DNA of 64,000 nucleotides from a bacterium D16-76 (GCA_009917445.1 QZEE01000001.1:1-64000); one strand, 5' to 3'; numbered from the stretch's first letter, positions 50,195-60,491 are shown. Made by a program: numbers and translations. Notes: generated from the sequence alone by a model not told the origin.

Positions 50195-52783
50195 ATGCGC
50201 AAGCTTACCGCCGGTATACTGGCACATGTTGACGCGGGAAAAACGACTTTATCGGAAGCCATGCTCTATTTGGGCGGGGCTTTGCGCACCCTGGGCCGGG
50301 TAGACCATGCCGACGCCTTTTTAGATACCCATGAGCTGGAACGGGAACGGGGCATCACGATTTTTTCGAAGCAGGCGGTGCTTTCGCTGCCGGATGTGGA
50401 AATTACCCTTTTAGACACCCCCGGCCATGTGGATTTTGCCGCCGAGGTCGAACGCACCCTTCAAGTGCTGGACTGCGCGATCTTGGTGGTCTCGGCCCCG
50501 GACGGCCCCCAGGGCCATACCCTTACCTTGTGGCGGCTGCTGGAAAAGCATGGTATCCCGGTGTTCCTTTTCCTTAACAAAATGGACCAGCCGGTAGACC
50601 GGCCCGCCCTGTTGGAGAAGCTGAAACGGAGCCTCTCCCCTGCCCTATTGGATTTTACCGCCTACGGCCAGGACAGCTTTTGGGAGGATGCCGCCCTCGG
50701 GGACGAGCTGGCCTTACAGGAATATTTGGAAAAGGGCGCCTTGGCGGATGGGACTTTGCGCCGATTGGTGGGTAGCCGGCGGTGCTTCCCCTGCTTTTTT
50801 GGAGCGGCCTTAAAGACACAGGGCGTACAGGAGCTTTTGGACGCGTTGAGCCGGTTTGCCCCCAGGCCCCCCTATGGGGCGGAGTTTTCTGCCCGGGTCT
50901 TTAAAATCTCCCGGGACGCCCAGGGCACACGGCTTACCCACTTAAAGGTGACCGGCGGGGAACTGCCGGTAAAGTCTACCCTGGCCCTGCCGGGGGGCCA
51001 GGAAAAGATTGACCAGCTGCGTATTTACTCGGGGGCAAAGTTTACCGCGGCAAATGTGGTGGGGGCCGGTACAGTCTGCGCGGCTGTAGGGCTTGCTTCA
51101 ACCTACCCCGGCCAGCCTTTGGGGCAAGAGGGCCCCTGGGCCGCCCCGGCGCTGGAACCGGCCCTTACCTACCAGCTTATCCTGCCGGAAGGGGCCGACC
51201 CCCACATGGTGCTGCCCCAGCTGCGGCAGCTGGAAGAGGAAGACCCCCAGCTCCATTTGGAGTGGAACGAGGCTTTGGGGGCTATCCATCTGCGGCTTAT
51301 GGGGCGGGTGCAGGCAGAGGTCTTAAAGCGGGTAGTGCTGAGCCGTTTTGGGCTTTCGGTGGATTTCGGCCCTGGCCACGTGGTGTACCGGGAGACCATT
51401 GCCGGCCCGGCTGTAGAGGGCGTAGGTCATTTTGAACCCCTGCGGCATTACGCAGAGGTGCACCTGCTGTTGGAGCCTTTGCCCCAGGGCAGCGGCTTGG
51501 TGCTGGATACCGCCTGCTCGGAAGACCGGCTGGACCGCAACTGGCAAAGGCTGGTGCTCACCCACTTGGGGGAAAAGGTTTATAAGGGCGTGTTGACGGG
51601 CTCGGCCATAACGGACATGAAGATTACCCTGGTGGCGGGCCGCGCCCACGAAAAGCACACAGAGGGCGGGGATTTCCGCCAAGCCACTTACCGGGCCGTG
51701 CGCCATGGGCTGATGAAAGCCCAAAGCGTTTTGTTAGAACCCTGGTATACCCTGCGGCTGGAACTGCCGGCCTCCAGCTTAGGCCGGGCCCTGGCGGATT
51801 TGCAGCGCATGGGCGGTGAAAACGACCCGCCGGAAACTATAGGCGATGAGGTAGTACTTACGGCCCGGGCGCCTGTGGCGGCTTTTGGGGATTACGCGCT
51901 GGAGGTTGCCGCTTACACCAAGGGGCATGGGCGGGTATCCTGTACGCTGGGGGGATACCGGCCATGCGGGGAGGCGGAAAAAATCATAGCGGAAATAGGC
52001 TATGACCCGGAAATGGACGTGGACGACCCGCCGGGATCGGTGTTTTGCGCCCACGGGGCAGGGTACCAGGTACCTTGGTATGAGGTGGAAAACCATATGC
52101 ACCTCCCCCCTTTCGATTTGCCCGAGCCGCCGCGGGAGGAAGAAACGGCGGCCCGGGGGCTGGAACTGGACCATGAATTGCAGGCGATTTTTGAAAAGAC
52201 TTACGGCGCGGTAAAGCCCAGGGCGTTCCAGCCGCCGCCCAAGCCTGCAGAGGGAGGCGGGCCAAAAGTCCAGGTGCCTGCGCCGGATCCCCGGCCGGAA
52301 TACCTGCTGGTGGACGGGTACAATATGATCTTTGCCTGGAAAGACCTGAACCAGGTGGCCAAGGAAAACCTGGACGCCGCCCGCTGGATGCTGATGGACA
52401 TTTTAAGCAATTACCAGGGCTTTAAGCAAAACCGGGTGATTTTGGTCTTTGACGCTTACAAGGTACCTGGGGGCACGGGCTCTGTGCAGCGCTATCATAA
52501 TATCCATGTGGTCTATACCAAGGAGGCGGAGACGGCGGACGCCTACATTGAAAAGGCCAGCTATGAGCTTTCCCGGGACAACCAGCGGGTACGGGTGGCT
52601 ACGGCCGACTTTGCCGAACAGCTGATTATTTTGGGCCATGGGGCTTTGCGGCTTTCCGCGCAGGATTTGCGGGAAGAGGTAGAGCGCACCCATGGGGAGA
52701 TCGACCAGATTATCTCGGCTAACCGCTTGGCCCTGCGGGGCGGCACCATGCGGGCGGCTTTTGAAAACGCTGGGAAAATATGA
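50195..52783 (+). CDS. TetM/EF-G-like translation GTPase fused to a YacP/Rae1-like NYN nuclease domain
   Basis: This 862-residue protein begins with a translation-factor GTPase: GILAHVDAGKTTLSEAM (G1), RGITIF (G2), LLDTPGHVDF (G3), FLNKMDQ (G4), followed by domains II to V as in TetM and EF-G (to about 640). A Pro-rich linker (about 640-698) leads to a NYN domain of about 160 residues: YLLVDGYNMIFAW, RVILVFDAYKV, TKEAETADAYIEK and VRVATADFAEQLI supply the acidic residues. YacP (Rae1) of Bacillus subtilis cleaves mRNA in the ribosomal A site. Known family facts suggest a ribosome-directed nuclease; the gene is often labelled tetracycline resistance, which is unproven. Confidence 0.88.
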   Translation: MRKLTAGILAHVDAGKTTLSEAMLYLGGALRTLGRVDHADAFLDTHELERERGITIFSKQAVLSLPDVEITLLDTPGHVDFAAEVERTLQVLDCAILVVSAPDGPQGHTLTLWRLLEKHGIPVFLFLNKMDQPVDRPALLEKLKRSLSPALLDFTAYGQDSFWEDAALGDELALQEYLEKGALADGTLRRLVGSRRCFPCFFGAALKTQGVQELLDALSRFAPRPPYGAEFSARVFKISRDAQGTRLTHLKVTGGELPVKSTLALPGGQEKIDQLRIYSGAKFTAANVVGAGTVCAAVGLASTYPGQPLGQEGPWAAPALEPALTYQLILPEGADPHMVLPQLRQLEEEDPQLHLEWNEALGAIHLRLMGRVQAEVLKRVVLSRFGLSVDFGPGHVVYRETIAGPAVEGVGHFEPLRHYAEVHLLLEPLPQGSGLVLDTACSEDRLDRNWQRLVLTHLGEKVYKGVLTGSAITDMKITLVAGRAHEKHTEGGDFRQATYRAVRHGLMKAQSVLLEPWYTLRLELPASSLGRALADLQRMGGENDPPETIGDEVVLTARAPVAAFGDYALEVAAYTKGHGRVSCTLGGYRPCGEAEKIIAEIGYDPEMDVDDPPGSVFCAHGAGYQVPWYEVENHMHLPPFDLPEPPREEETAARGLELDHELQAIFEKTYGAVKPRAFQPPPKPAEGGGPKVQVPAPDPRPEYLLVDGYNMIFAWKDLNQVAKENLDAARWMLMDILSNYQGFKQNRVILVFDAYKVPGGTGSVQRYHNIHVVYTKEAETADAYIEKASYELSRDNQRVRVATADFAEQLIILGHGALRLSAQDLREEVERTHGEIDQIISANRLALRGGTMRAAFENAGKI

Positions 52784-52819
52784 CGGCAGGGGCTGCCTTT
52801 TGGGGGCGGCCCCTGCCGT
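52783..52819 (+). terminator. Intrinsic terminator after the GTPase-NYN gene
   Basis: ACGGCAGGGGC pairs with GCCCCTGCCGT and TTTTGCTTTTT follows. The first base overlaps the stop codon. Confidence 0.85.
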
Positions 52820-52841
52820 TTTGCTTTTTGGGTAAATATGT

Positions 52842-53921
52842 TTAGGGTGCCTGTTCTAAGGCCTCGAAATAAGCGTGGTTGTGGGCGATTTCCGGGGCGT
52901 CCGGCTTATAGGCGGCGGCTTTTTCAAGATAGGCCTTTGCCTGCTTTTGATCCCCCAGGCGGCTTGCGCACACGCACAGCTGTATATAGGGCAGGTAGCC
53001 GTAGGCGTCCGGCAGCACAAAACCGCCGCGGTCGTCGCGGCGCTGGCAGGCCAGGGCCCGCTTATACCAATAGGCGGCCTGCCGCCACCTTTGGCGGTCT
53101 ACAAAATGCTGGCCGATGTCGCAGCACACCTCGGCCCGGGGCAAATCCAGGCAAAAGGTTTTGAAGAGGGCTTCCAGGGCTTCCCCCTCCCGGCCCAGGC
53201 CATACAGGCAGTAGGCGCAGTGGCGGCAGGCGTCGATCTGGTTTTCCAGCCACCCCCTCCCCTCTGCCAGAAAATTCCCCAGCACCTTCAGGGCTTCCCC
53301 ATACCGCCGGTGGTAGTAGAGCTCCCGGCCATAGTAAAACTGCTGGCGGGGCTCCAGGGCCTCCCCCTTTTTCAGCAGGCCTTCAAAGATGCGCAGGTTC
53401 CGGTCTGGGTCGGATGGGTGCAGCTTCCAGTGGGTCACCGGGCAGTCTGCGTAAAGGCAAGTGCCGTGGGTTTCCAGGACTTCGTGCACAGGCCCCTTCC
53501 ACCGCATGCCCTGGTGGTTTTTCACAATGCGTTCCCGGTAGTAGGAAAAGGTCACACGCCCATTTTCGTCAAAGCCCACGTGGTAGGGCATCATGACCAC
53601 ATTTGTGCCGGGCATTAGGGACGCTTTCAGCTCCTGGAATTTTTCCCGGGCGGGTTCGGTGAACACGTCGTCTGCGTCCAGCCACATGCAGTAGTCGCAG
53701 GAGGCTTTTTCAAAAGAGAAGTTCCGGGCGGCGGCAAAGTCGTCGATCCAGGGGAAGTCGAAAAGCCGGTCGGTATACCTGGCCGCGATTGCCTTTGTGC
53801 GGTCTTGGGAACCTGTATCCACCACGATGATCTCATCTACCAGGCCTTTTACCGAATCCAGGCAGCGTCCCAGCACGTCTTCTTCGTCCCGGACGATCAT
53901 ACATAAGCTGATGCTGGCCAT
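52842..53921 (-). CDS. Family 2 glycosyltransferase with C-terminal TPR-like region
   Basis: This 359-residue protein begins ISLCMIVRDEEDVLGRCLDSV and has EIIVVDTGSQDRT and the catalytic acid cluster MWLDADDVF. After residue 200, pairs of helices (QFYYGRELYYHRRYGEALKVL, AAYWYKRALACQ, YLEKAAAYKPDAPEIAHNHAYFEAL) form a TPR-like repeat region. It lies 73 bases downstream of a collagen-like protein gene with the same direction; decorating that protein's Thr residues is plausible but inferred. Confidence 0.88.
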   Translation of the reverse strand: MASISLCMIVRDEEDVLGRCLDSVKGLVDEIIVVDTGSQDRTKAIAARYTDRLFDFPWIDDFAAARNFSFEKASCDYCMWLDADDVFTEPAREKFQELKASLMPGTNVVMMPYHVGFDENGRVTFSYYRERIVKNHQGMRWKGPVHEVLETHGTCLYADCPVTHWKLHPSDPDRNLRIFEGLLKKGEALEPRQQFYYGRELYYHRRYGEALKVLGNFLAEGRGWLENQIDACRHCAYCLYGLGREGEALEALFKTFCLDLPRAEVCCDIGQHFVDRQRWRQAAYWYKRALACQRRDDRGGFVLPDAYGYLPYIQLCVCASRLGDQKQAKAYLEKAAAYKPDAPEIAHNHAYFEALEQAP

Positions 53922-53994
53922 AGTCTCCCTCCTTGCGGGAAAGGGAAAGCCCCCACGCCCAGGGCATGGGGGACTTCCCTTGGTTTGCGTACCG

Positions 53995-55077
53995 TTACGC
54001 GTCTGGGCCGGTTGGGCCAGTGGGACCGCTCGGGCCAGTGGGACCAGTCGGGCCGGTGGGACCAGTCGAGCCGGTGGGACCAGTCGGGCCTGTGGGACCA
54101 GTCGGGCCTGTTGGGCCAGTCGGGCCTGTTGGGCCAGTCGGGCCTGTTGGGCCTGTAGCGCCGCTCGGGCCAGTGGGGCCTTGCGGAATGGTCAGGTTCA
54201 GCACAAAGTTGGGTGCTGTACCTGTAATCGTGGCCGAAGCTGCGCTGCCCGGTGCGCCAGTGGTCACCGTACCAATTGTTAAGATTGGGGCAAGACCAGC
54301 CGCGCCTGCGGGGCCGGTAGGGCCAGTGGCACCGTCCGCGCCGGTTGCACCTGTGGGGCCAACGGGGCCTGTGGCACCGTCTGCGCCGGTTGCACCTGCG
54401 GGGCCGGTGGGGCCTGTGGCACCATCTGCGCCAGTAGCGCCTGTGGGGCCAACGGGGCCTGTGGCACCGTCTGCGCCGGTTGCACCTGCGGGGCCGGTGG
54501 GGCCTGTGGCACCATCTGCGCCAGTAGCGCCTGTGGGGCCAACGGGGCCTGTGGCACCGTCTGCGCCGGTTGCACCTGCGGGGCCGGTGGGGCCTGCGGC
54601 ACCATCTGCGCCGGTAGCGCCTGTGGGACCTGCGGGGCCTACTGTACCGTCAGCACCCGTTGCACCCGTTGGGCCAGGGCTGCCGGCGGCACCGGTAGCG
54701 CCGGTAATGCCAGCAGGGCCCGTAGGCCCCATGGGGCCGGTTACACCTGGCGCACCGTCCGCGCCAGTCGCGCCGCGGGGGCCGGTGGGGCCTGTAATGC
54801 CGTTGGCGCCGGTGGGCCCAGTGGGGCCGGTAATGCCATTAGCTCCGGTAGGCCCGGTGGGCCCCCGCAGCCCGGTAGCGCCGTTGGGGCCTGTAGGGCC
54901 GGTAGGCCCAGTCGCACCCGTAGGGCCTGTGGGACCCGTGGGGCCGCCACCTGTAGGCCGGGGCGGCCAGGGCGGCGGAGGGCAGCAGGGCGGCGGTACA
55001 GGGGGGCATCCCCCGCAGCCGCAGAGCCCTTCTGGCCCGCCAGAGGCTTGGGAGCCTGAATACCGATTCATATTCAC
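53995..55077 (-). CDS. Collagen-like (Gly-X-Y repeat) surface protein
   Basis: About 360 residues, mostly GPT, GAT and GAD triplets that form a collagen-type triple helix. The N-terminal part is Cys/Pro-rich ([19 protein letters not shown]), and a non-repeat segment near residue 275 ([22 protein letters not shown]) interrupts the triplets before a final GPT run. Similar proteins coat spores or cell surfaces in Firmicutes. There is no signal peptide, which fits a spore-coat or exosporium protein. GTG 55077 has AGGAGG about ten bases upstream; ATG 55071 is the alternative. Repeats at DNA level point to recent length change. Confidence 0.85.
   Translation of the reverse strand: MNMNRYSGSQASGGPEGLCGCGGCPPVPPPCCPPPPWPPRPTGGGPTGPTGPTGATGPTGPTGPNGATGLRGPTGPTGANGITGPTGPTGANGITGPTGPRGATGADGAPGVTGPMGPTGPAGITGATGAAGSPGPTGATGADGTVGPAGPTGATGADGAAGPTGPAGATGADGATGPVGPTGATGADGATGPTGPAGATGADGATGPVGPTGATGADGATGPTGPAGATGADGATGPVGPTGATGADGATGPTGPAGAAGLAPILTIGTVTTGAPGSAASATITGTAPNFVLNLTIPQGPTGPSGATGPTGPTGPTGPTGPTGPTGPTGPTGPTGSTGPTGPTGPTGPSGPTGPTGPDA
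54361..54630. repeat. Three 90-bp tandem repeats in the collagen-like gene
   Basis: Bases 54361-54450 and 54451-54540 are identical, and 54541-54630 differs at three positions. Each unit encodes ten Gly-X-Y triplets (30 residues). Shorter 18-base repeats occur at about 54060-54160. Identity at wobble positions shows recent duplication. Confidence 0.93.
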
Positions 55078-55236
55078 GCCTAAAGTTACCTCCTGGGATA
55101 AAGTGCCCCTGGCTTCCCAAAGGAGACAGGGGCCATTTCCAGTATATGCCCCGGCGTTTAAAAGGTGCTTAAAGCCCAAAAGGGCCCCCCTACCCCAAGG
55201 TAAGGCGACCCTTTTTATATATTTTTGCGCTTGATT

Positions 55237-56454
55237 TTACAGGGAATTTTCCAGCTTTACCCGGATAGCCTCCAAGAACTCCTGGGTGCCTACCTTTTCA
55301 ATATGGGGCAAGGTGGACATGGCGGCCAGGTCGCCAGTCATGGTACCGGCCTCTATGGTATCAATGGCGGCTTTTTCCAGCTTGTCCGCAAAATCGGTCA
55401 GGCGGCTGTTGCCGTCCAATTCGCCCCGCTTGCGCAGCGCCCCCGTCCAGGCGAAAAGGGTGGCTACGGAGTTTGTGGAGGTAGGCTCGCCCTTCAGGTG
55501 CTTATAGTAATGGCGCTGCACCGTGCCGTGGGCGGCTTCGTATTCGCAGGTGCCGTCTGGGGCCACCAGCACAGAGGTCATCATGGCCAGGCTGCCAAAG
55601 GCGGTGGCCACCATGTCGCTCATAACGTCGCCGTCGTAGTTTTTGCAGGCCCAGATGTACCCACCCTCGCTGCGCACCACACGGGCTACCGCGTCGTCAA
55701 TAAGGGTATAGAAATACTCGATGCCAGCTTCCGCAAACTTCCGGGTGTATTCCTTGTCGTAGATTTCCTGGAAGATGTCTTTAAAACGGTGGTCATACTG
55801 CTTGGAGATGGTATCCTTTGTGGCGAACCACAAATCCTGCCGGGTATCCAAAGCGTAATTGAAGCAGGAGCGGGCAAAGCTCTCGATGCTGCTGTCCAGG
55901 TTGTGCATACCCTGCACCACGCCGGCGCTGTCCTTATAATCGTGGATCAGGTGCTTTTCCTGGCTGCCGTCGGGCTTTGTGATGAGCACTTCGGCTTTTG
56001 AGCCCTTTTCAACAAGGGCCTCGGTGTTGCGGTATACATCGCCGTAGGCATGGCGGGCAATGGTGATGGGCTTGCGCCAGGTGGGGATATAGGGAGTAAT
56101 GCCCTTTACTAAAATGGGGGCCCGGAACACCGTGCCGTCCAGGATGGCGCGGATGGTGCCGTTGGGGGATTTCCACATCTCGTGGAGGTTATATTCTGTC
56201 ATACGGGCGGCGTTGGGGGTGATGGTGGCACACTTTACCGCCACGCCGTACTTCTTGGTGGCCAGGGCGGAATCCACGGTCACTTGGTCGCCGGTTTTGT
56301 CCCGGTTTTCCAGCCCCAGGTCGTAATACTCTGTGTTCAAGTCGATGTAAGGCGTAAGCAGGATGTCCTTGATCATCTGCCAGATGATGCGGGTCATTTC
56401 GTCGCCGTCCATCTCCACCAAAGGCGTTTTCATCTGTATCTTTTCAAATGCCAT
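55237..56454 (-). CDS. icd: NADP-dependent isocitrate dehydrogenase
   Basis: This enzyme oxidises isocitrate to 2-oxoglutarate. The 405-residue sequence is of the eukaryote-like class: [57 protein letters not shown] and [12 protein letters not shown]. It lies downstream of acn on the same strand, so citrate goes through aconitase and this enzyme to 2-oxoglutarate for glutamate synthesis. Confidence 0.96.
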   Translation of the reverse strand: MAFEKIQMKTPLVEMDGDEMTRIIWQMIKDILLTPYIDLNTEYYDLGLENRDKTGDQVTVDSALATKKYGVAVKCATITPNAARMTEYNLHEMWKSPNGTIRAILDGTVFRAPILVKGITPYIPTWRKPITIARHAYGDVYRNTEALVEKGSKAEVLITKPDGSQEKHLIHDYKDSAGVVQGMHNLDSSIESFARSCFNYALDTRQDLWFATKDTISKQYDHRFKDIFQEIYDKEYTRKFAEAGIEYFYTLIDDAVARVVRSEGGYIWACKNYDGDVMSDMVATAFGSLAMMTSVLVAPDGTCEYEAAHGTVQRHYYKHLKGEPTSTNSVATLFAWTGALRKRGELDGNSRLTDFADKLEKAAIDTIEAGTMTGDLAAMSTLPHIEKVGTQEFLEAIRVKLENSL

Positions 56455-56526
56455 AATAGCCTCCTTATAAGGGGTATAAAATTTATTTAGCTGCCTGTTC
56501 CCGGAATTTTACCCGTTCATAAGCCC

Positions 56527-58464
56527 TCATGCCTCCTTAGAGGCCTTGGTGTATTGCAGCAGTCCGCCGGCCAGCACCATCTGCCGCTGGCGCTGGGTCA
56601 ACACGGCGGTAAGCTTGAATTCCAAGCCTTTTGACAGGTTCTTCATGGTAACGTCGCAGCCCTTCTGGAGTTCCTCTTTAATATGGGGCAGGCACAGCTC
56701 GTCCATCTGGTCGATCTTATCGTAATCGCCCTCGTCCGTAAACTCCAGGGGAATAATGCCGGCGTTTGCCAGGTTCGCGCAATGGATGCGGGCATAAGAC
56801 TTTGCCACGACCGCCTTTACGCCCAAGTACAGGGGCACCAGCGCCGCATGCTCACGGGAAGAGCCCTGACCGTAGTTGGAGCCTGCCAGGATAATGCCGC
56901 CGCCTTCCTCCTTGCAGCGCCGGGGGAAATCCTTGTCGCACACCCCAAAGCAGAACTGGGAGAGGTAAGGGATGTTGGATCGGTAAGGGAGTATTTTCGA
57001 GCCGGCGGGCATAATGTGGTCGGTGGTGATGTTGTCCCCCACCTTCAAGACGGCTTTCTTCTCAATGGAAGCCTCCATAGGCTTTGAGATGGGGAATGGC
57101 TTGATATTGGGGCCGCGCTGGATCTCTACAGTCTCCATCAAAGCCTCCTCAATGGGGGGCACGATCATGTTGTCGTTAATAAGGAACGCTTCGGGCATGT
57201 CGATCTTTACCCAATCCCCCAAGGCGCGGGGGTCGGTAAACATGCCGGTAAGGGCCGAGGCAGCCGCGGTTTCGGGGCTTACCAGGTAGACCTGCCCGTC
57301 CGCTGTGCCGCTGCGCCCTTCGAAGTTGCGGTTAAAGGTACGCAGGGACACGCCGCCGGAATTGGGCGACTGGCCCATGCCAATGCAGGGCCCGCAGGCG
57401 CACTCTAAAACACGGGCCCCCGCAGCGATGATATCGGCCAAAGCGCCATTTAAAGCCAGCATGTTGTATACCTGCTTCGAGCCGCAGCCAATGGTGAGGC
57501 TTACGTCCGGGTGCACGGTCTTGCCTTTTAAGATGGCGGCCACGCGCATCATGTCCAAATAAGAGGAGTTGGTGCAGGAGCCAATGCACACCTGGTCCAC
57601 CTTGATGTCTTTCAAATCCTCTACAGGCTTTACAGCGTCCGGGCTGTGGGGGCAGGCAGCCAAGGGTACCAGGGCTGAGAGGTCGATAGTAAACTCTTCG
57701 TCGTAGACGGCATCAGGGTCGGATTTCAGCTCGGCCCATTGATCGCCGCGGCCCTGGGCTTCTAAAAAGGCTTTGGTGATCTCATCGGAGGGGAAAATGG
57801 AGGTGGTGGCCCCCAGTTCTGTGCCCATGTTGGTGATGGTAGCCCGCTCCGGCACGGTTAGGGTCATAATGCCCTCGCCGCCGTACTCAATGATTTTGCC
57901 TACGCCGCCCTTAACGCTCATTTTTTGCAGCACCGCCAAAATCACATCTTTGGCCGAGACCCAGGGGGACAGCCTGCCCACCAGGTTGATTTTCGTCATT
58001 TTCGGCATGTTGATGTGGTACTCGCCGCCACCCATGGCCACGGCTACGTCCAGGCCGCCCGCCCCAAAAGCCAGCATGCCGATACCGCCGCCGGTGGGGG
58101 TGTGGCTGTCCGAGCCAATGAGGGTCTTGCCGGGGATGCCGAAGCGCTCTAAGTGCAGCTGGTGGCAGATGCCGTTGCCGGGCCGGGAAAAATAGATGCC
58201 GTGCTTTTTGGCAATGGACTGGATAAACCGGTGGTCGTCTGCGTTTTCAAAGCCGCTTTGCAGGGTGTTGTGGTCGATATAGGCCACGCTGCGCTCGGTT
58301 TTTACCCGGGGCACACCCATGGCCTCAAACTCCAGGTAAGCCATGGTGCCGGTGGCGTCCTGGGTCAAGGTCTGGTCGATTCTCAGGCCCACGTCCTCGC
58401 CAACCACCATGTCCCCGCTGACAAGGTGCTGCCGGATGATCTTTTGTGCGATGGTGCTGCCCAT
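56527..58464 (-). CDS. acn: Aconitate hydratase
   Basis: This 645-residue iron-sulfur enzyme interconverts citrate and isocitrate. GSDSHTPTGGGIGMLAFGAGG is the substrate loop; Fe-S Cys occur in CIGSCTNSSYLDM and CACGPCIGMGQ; SNYGQGSSREHAAL is in the swivel domain. It is of the shorter putative-aconitase class. AAGGAGA precedes ATG 58464; the frame is open further up but without a ribosome site. It precedes icd by 72 bases. Confidence 0.95.
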   Translation of the reverse strand: MGSTIAQKIIRQHLVSGDMVVGEDVGLRIDQTLTQDATGTMAYLEFEAMGVPRVKTERSVAYIDHNTLQSGFENADDHRFIQSIAKKHGIYFSRPGNGICHQLHLERFGIPGKTLIGSDSHTPTGGGIGMLAFGAGGLDVAVAMGGGEYHINMPKMTKINLVGRLSPWVSAKDVILAVLQKMSVKGGVGKIIEYGGEGIMTLTVPERATITNMGTELGATTSIFPSDEITKAFLEAQGRGDQWAELKSDPDAVYDEEFTIDLSALVPLAACPHSPDAVKPVEDLKDIKVDQVCIGSCTNSSYLDMMRVAAILKGKTVHPDVSLTIGCGSKQVYNMLALNGALADIIAAGARVLECACGPCIGMGQSPNSGGVSLRTFNRNFEGRSGTADGQVYLVSPETAAASALTGMFTDPRALGDWVKIDMPEAFLINDNMIVPPIEEALMETVEIQRGPNIKPFPISKPMEASIEKKAVLKVGDNITTDHIMPAGSKILPYRSNIPYLSQFCFGVCDKDFPRRCKEEGGGIILAGSNYGQGSSREHAALVPLYLGVKAVVAKSYARIHCANLANAGIIPLEFTDEGDYDKIDQMDELCLPHIKEELQKGCDVTMKNLSKGLEFKLTAVLTQRQRQMVLAGGLLQYTKASKEA

Positions 58465-58648
58465 ATGATTTTCTCCTTCCTTGCAAGCTGTAAAGCAGCT
58501 CGCCTTTACAAAATGATGATCTATATCCATCCGGGCTATACCCGGTATTTTGATTGGTTCTATTATCCCTTAAAACACAGCCGGTGTCAATGGCAGGATG
58601 GACAATTTTGCAAGATAAAAGAAATAAAAATGCAAAAACTACCCTGGT

Positions 58649-59395
58649 TTATTGATTTCCCCACCCCTTTCCCTGCAAAAATGCAAGCAGAACAAGCCAA
58701 TCGGGGATAACCAGGTGCGGGAAAGAAAGGGGCCCCTCTACCCTATCCTCTGCCTGCCCTGCACAGTACCAAACGGGGAACAGCCCAGCCTTGTGGGAAG
58801 CGCAGACATCCTTTTCAACATTGTCCCCGCAGAACCAAACCGAGCCGGCTGGCAGGGAAGCCTTTTTCAACGCAATTTGAAACAGTAAAGGGTCTGGCTT
58901 GCGGATCCCGTATTCACTGGAAGCCAGGACGATTTCAAAAGGGACGCCCGGGAATAGGGAGTTCAACCGCCAGCGCAGGGCATGCCCCGACCAGCCTATA
59001 TTGCTGATGACCCCTATACGTATACCATTTTCAGACAAAAAATGCAGCAGACGTTCTACGTGAGGGGTTGGCACGCTGGTGACAGTGTTTTCCCAAAGCA
59101 GCCGTTCTATCTCCTTTAAAGGAAGCGAAAACGCCAGCCCCAGGGAATCGAAAATTGTCCGAAGCATCTGCCATTCGTGTACTTCTACACCAGCGCGGCA
59201 GGAATTTGACCGGCGGCTAATGGAAAACCGTTCCCACAGCTCAGCGGAAAGCCGCTCGGCGTCTTTTGGCGATACGTTGTCGGGATTCTTGCTTATGTGC
59301 TGAAAGACCGCCTGCCAGCCGGATAAGAAATCAGGGGCTGGTTCGCGGATCAAGGTGTCCCCAAAGTCGAATAAAAGCATTTCCGGCTTCTCCAT
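58649..59395 (-). CDS. HAD family hydrolase
   Basis: This 248-residue protein has LLFDFGDTLI (nucleophile), GVISNIGWSGHA, GIRKPDPLLF and FCGDNVEKDVCASHKAGL, the four HAD motifs in order, with a helical cap. The substrate is unknown. It begins one base before the end of the transporter gene region and is likely co-transcribed with it. Confidence 0.88.
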   Translation of the reverse strand: MEKPEMLLFDFGDTLIREPAPDFLSGWQAVFQHISKNPDNVSPKDAERLSAELWERFSISRRSNSCRAGVEVHEWQMLRTIFDSLGLAFSLPLKEIERLLWENTVTSVPTPHVERLLHFLSENGIRIGVISNIGWSGHALRWRLNSLFPGVPFEIVLASSEYGIRKPDPLLFQIALKKASLPAGSVWFCGDNVEKDVCASHKAGLFPVWYCAGQAEDRVEGPLSFPHLVIPDWLVLLAFLQGKGWGNQ

Positions 59396-59396
59396 G

Positions 59397-60335
59397 TTAG
59401 AAAAATGCCAACTCCTTTAAAGCGAAAATAAACAGGAATATGGTGAGCACCGACAACAGGGAGCTAAACACCACAAGCTGTCCGGCCAGCTTGTCGTCGC
59501 CGCCCATCTGCTGGGCCATGGTAAAGGAGGACACAGCAATGGGCGAGCCGAACACCGTCAAAAGCACCGCCAGGGGGGCGCCCCTAAAGCCCAACAGGAT
59601 GGCCAGGCCCAGGAACAGGATGGGATAGGCGAAGAGCTTTACACCCAGCGTCAAGCATAGGGGCCGGGCACGGGAACCGATTTCGCCAAAGCTGAAGGAC
59701 GCGCCCAGCACCACAAAGGCCAGGGGCGTGGCAATGGAGCCCAGGTCGGAGACCGTCTTATAAATCACGCTGGGCAGGGTGATATGGAAAGCCACGAAAA
59801 GGAGGCCGATGGCCGAGGAGATAATCAGCGGGTTTGTGATGATGCCTATGAGGATTTTCAAGAAGCTGGGCTTTTTCCCGTTAAAGGACTCCAAAGAAAC
59901 CACGGCCAGGCCGTTATACAGGGGGATGATTACGGCAATCAGGATAGCAGCCAGGCCCGCGGCGCTGTCCCCAAAAAGGGCGGTGCTGATGGGGATGCCG
60001 AAAAGCACAAAGTTGCTGCGGAACATGCCTTGCAGCATGACGCCCCGTCGGGCGTTCTCGTGCTCCAGCAGGATGACAAGGCACAAGGAAATGACGAATT
60101 GCAGCACCACCCCGGCCACGGTAAACAGCAGTAGCTTTGAATCAAAGCTGCTGGCCAGGTCGGTGTTGTAGATGTTTAGGAACACGAGGAGGGGCAGGAA
60201 AATCTTAAAAATGACCCCGTTGACTTGCCGGACAGAGGTTTCGTTCATCAGCCCTGTCAATCGGATGACATAGCCGACTGCCAGCAGCAAAAACAGCGGC
60301 AGCACGATTTCCAGCGCAATGCGCAGGCTCTCCAT
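59397..60335 (-). CDS. AEC (auxin efflux carrier) family transporter
   Basis: This 312-residue membrane protein has about ten hydrophobic segments in two sets of five. LPLFLLLAVGYVIRLTG, PLLVFLNIY and FGSPIAVSSFTMAQQMGGD are typical of AEC transporters, which export or import small organic acids. The substrate cannot be told. AAGGAG lies ten bases before ATG 60335. The HAD gene follows immediately. Confidence 0.88.
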   Translation of the reverse strand: MESLRIALEIVLPLFLLLAVGYVIRLTGLMNETSVRQVNGVIFKIFLPLLVFLNIYNTDLASSFDSKLLLFTVAGVVLQFVISLCLVILLEHENARRGVMLQGMFRSNFVLFGIPISTALFGDSAAGLAAILIAVIIPLYNGLAVVSLESFNGKKPSFLKILIGIITNPLIISSAIGLLFVAFHITLPSVIYKTVSDLGSIATPLAFVVLGASFSFGEIGSRARPLCLTLGVKLFAYPILFLGLAILLGFRGAPLAVLLTVFGSPIAVSSFTMAQQMGGDDKLAGQLVVFSSLLSVLTIFLFIFALKELAFF

Positions 60336-60491
60336 ATGTATGCAACTCCTTTTTTCTGCGTGCGGGGCGGGCCCGCTTTTTCTGTTTTTAAGTATACCAT
60401 GTTTTGGGCCTATAGGCAAATTTTTATTGTCATAAAGGCAATTCCCTTTACACAAACCCAAAGAAAGGCTGTCTCTAATGTCAAGAAGGCC

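Noticed and set aside
50195-52783. Tetracycline resistance gene (tetM/tetW type)
   Set aside because: The GTPase part is related, but the C-terminal NYN domain and chromosomal place argue for a housekeeping or rescue role; resistance cannot be claimed.
53933-55234. Long plus-strand frame rich in Gly, Pro, Val and Ala opposite the collagen-like gene
   Set aside because: It is the antisense of the Gly-X-Y repeats; no ribosome site, and its composition follows from the minus-strand triplets.
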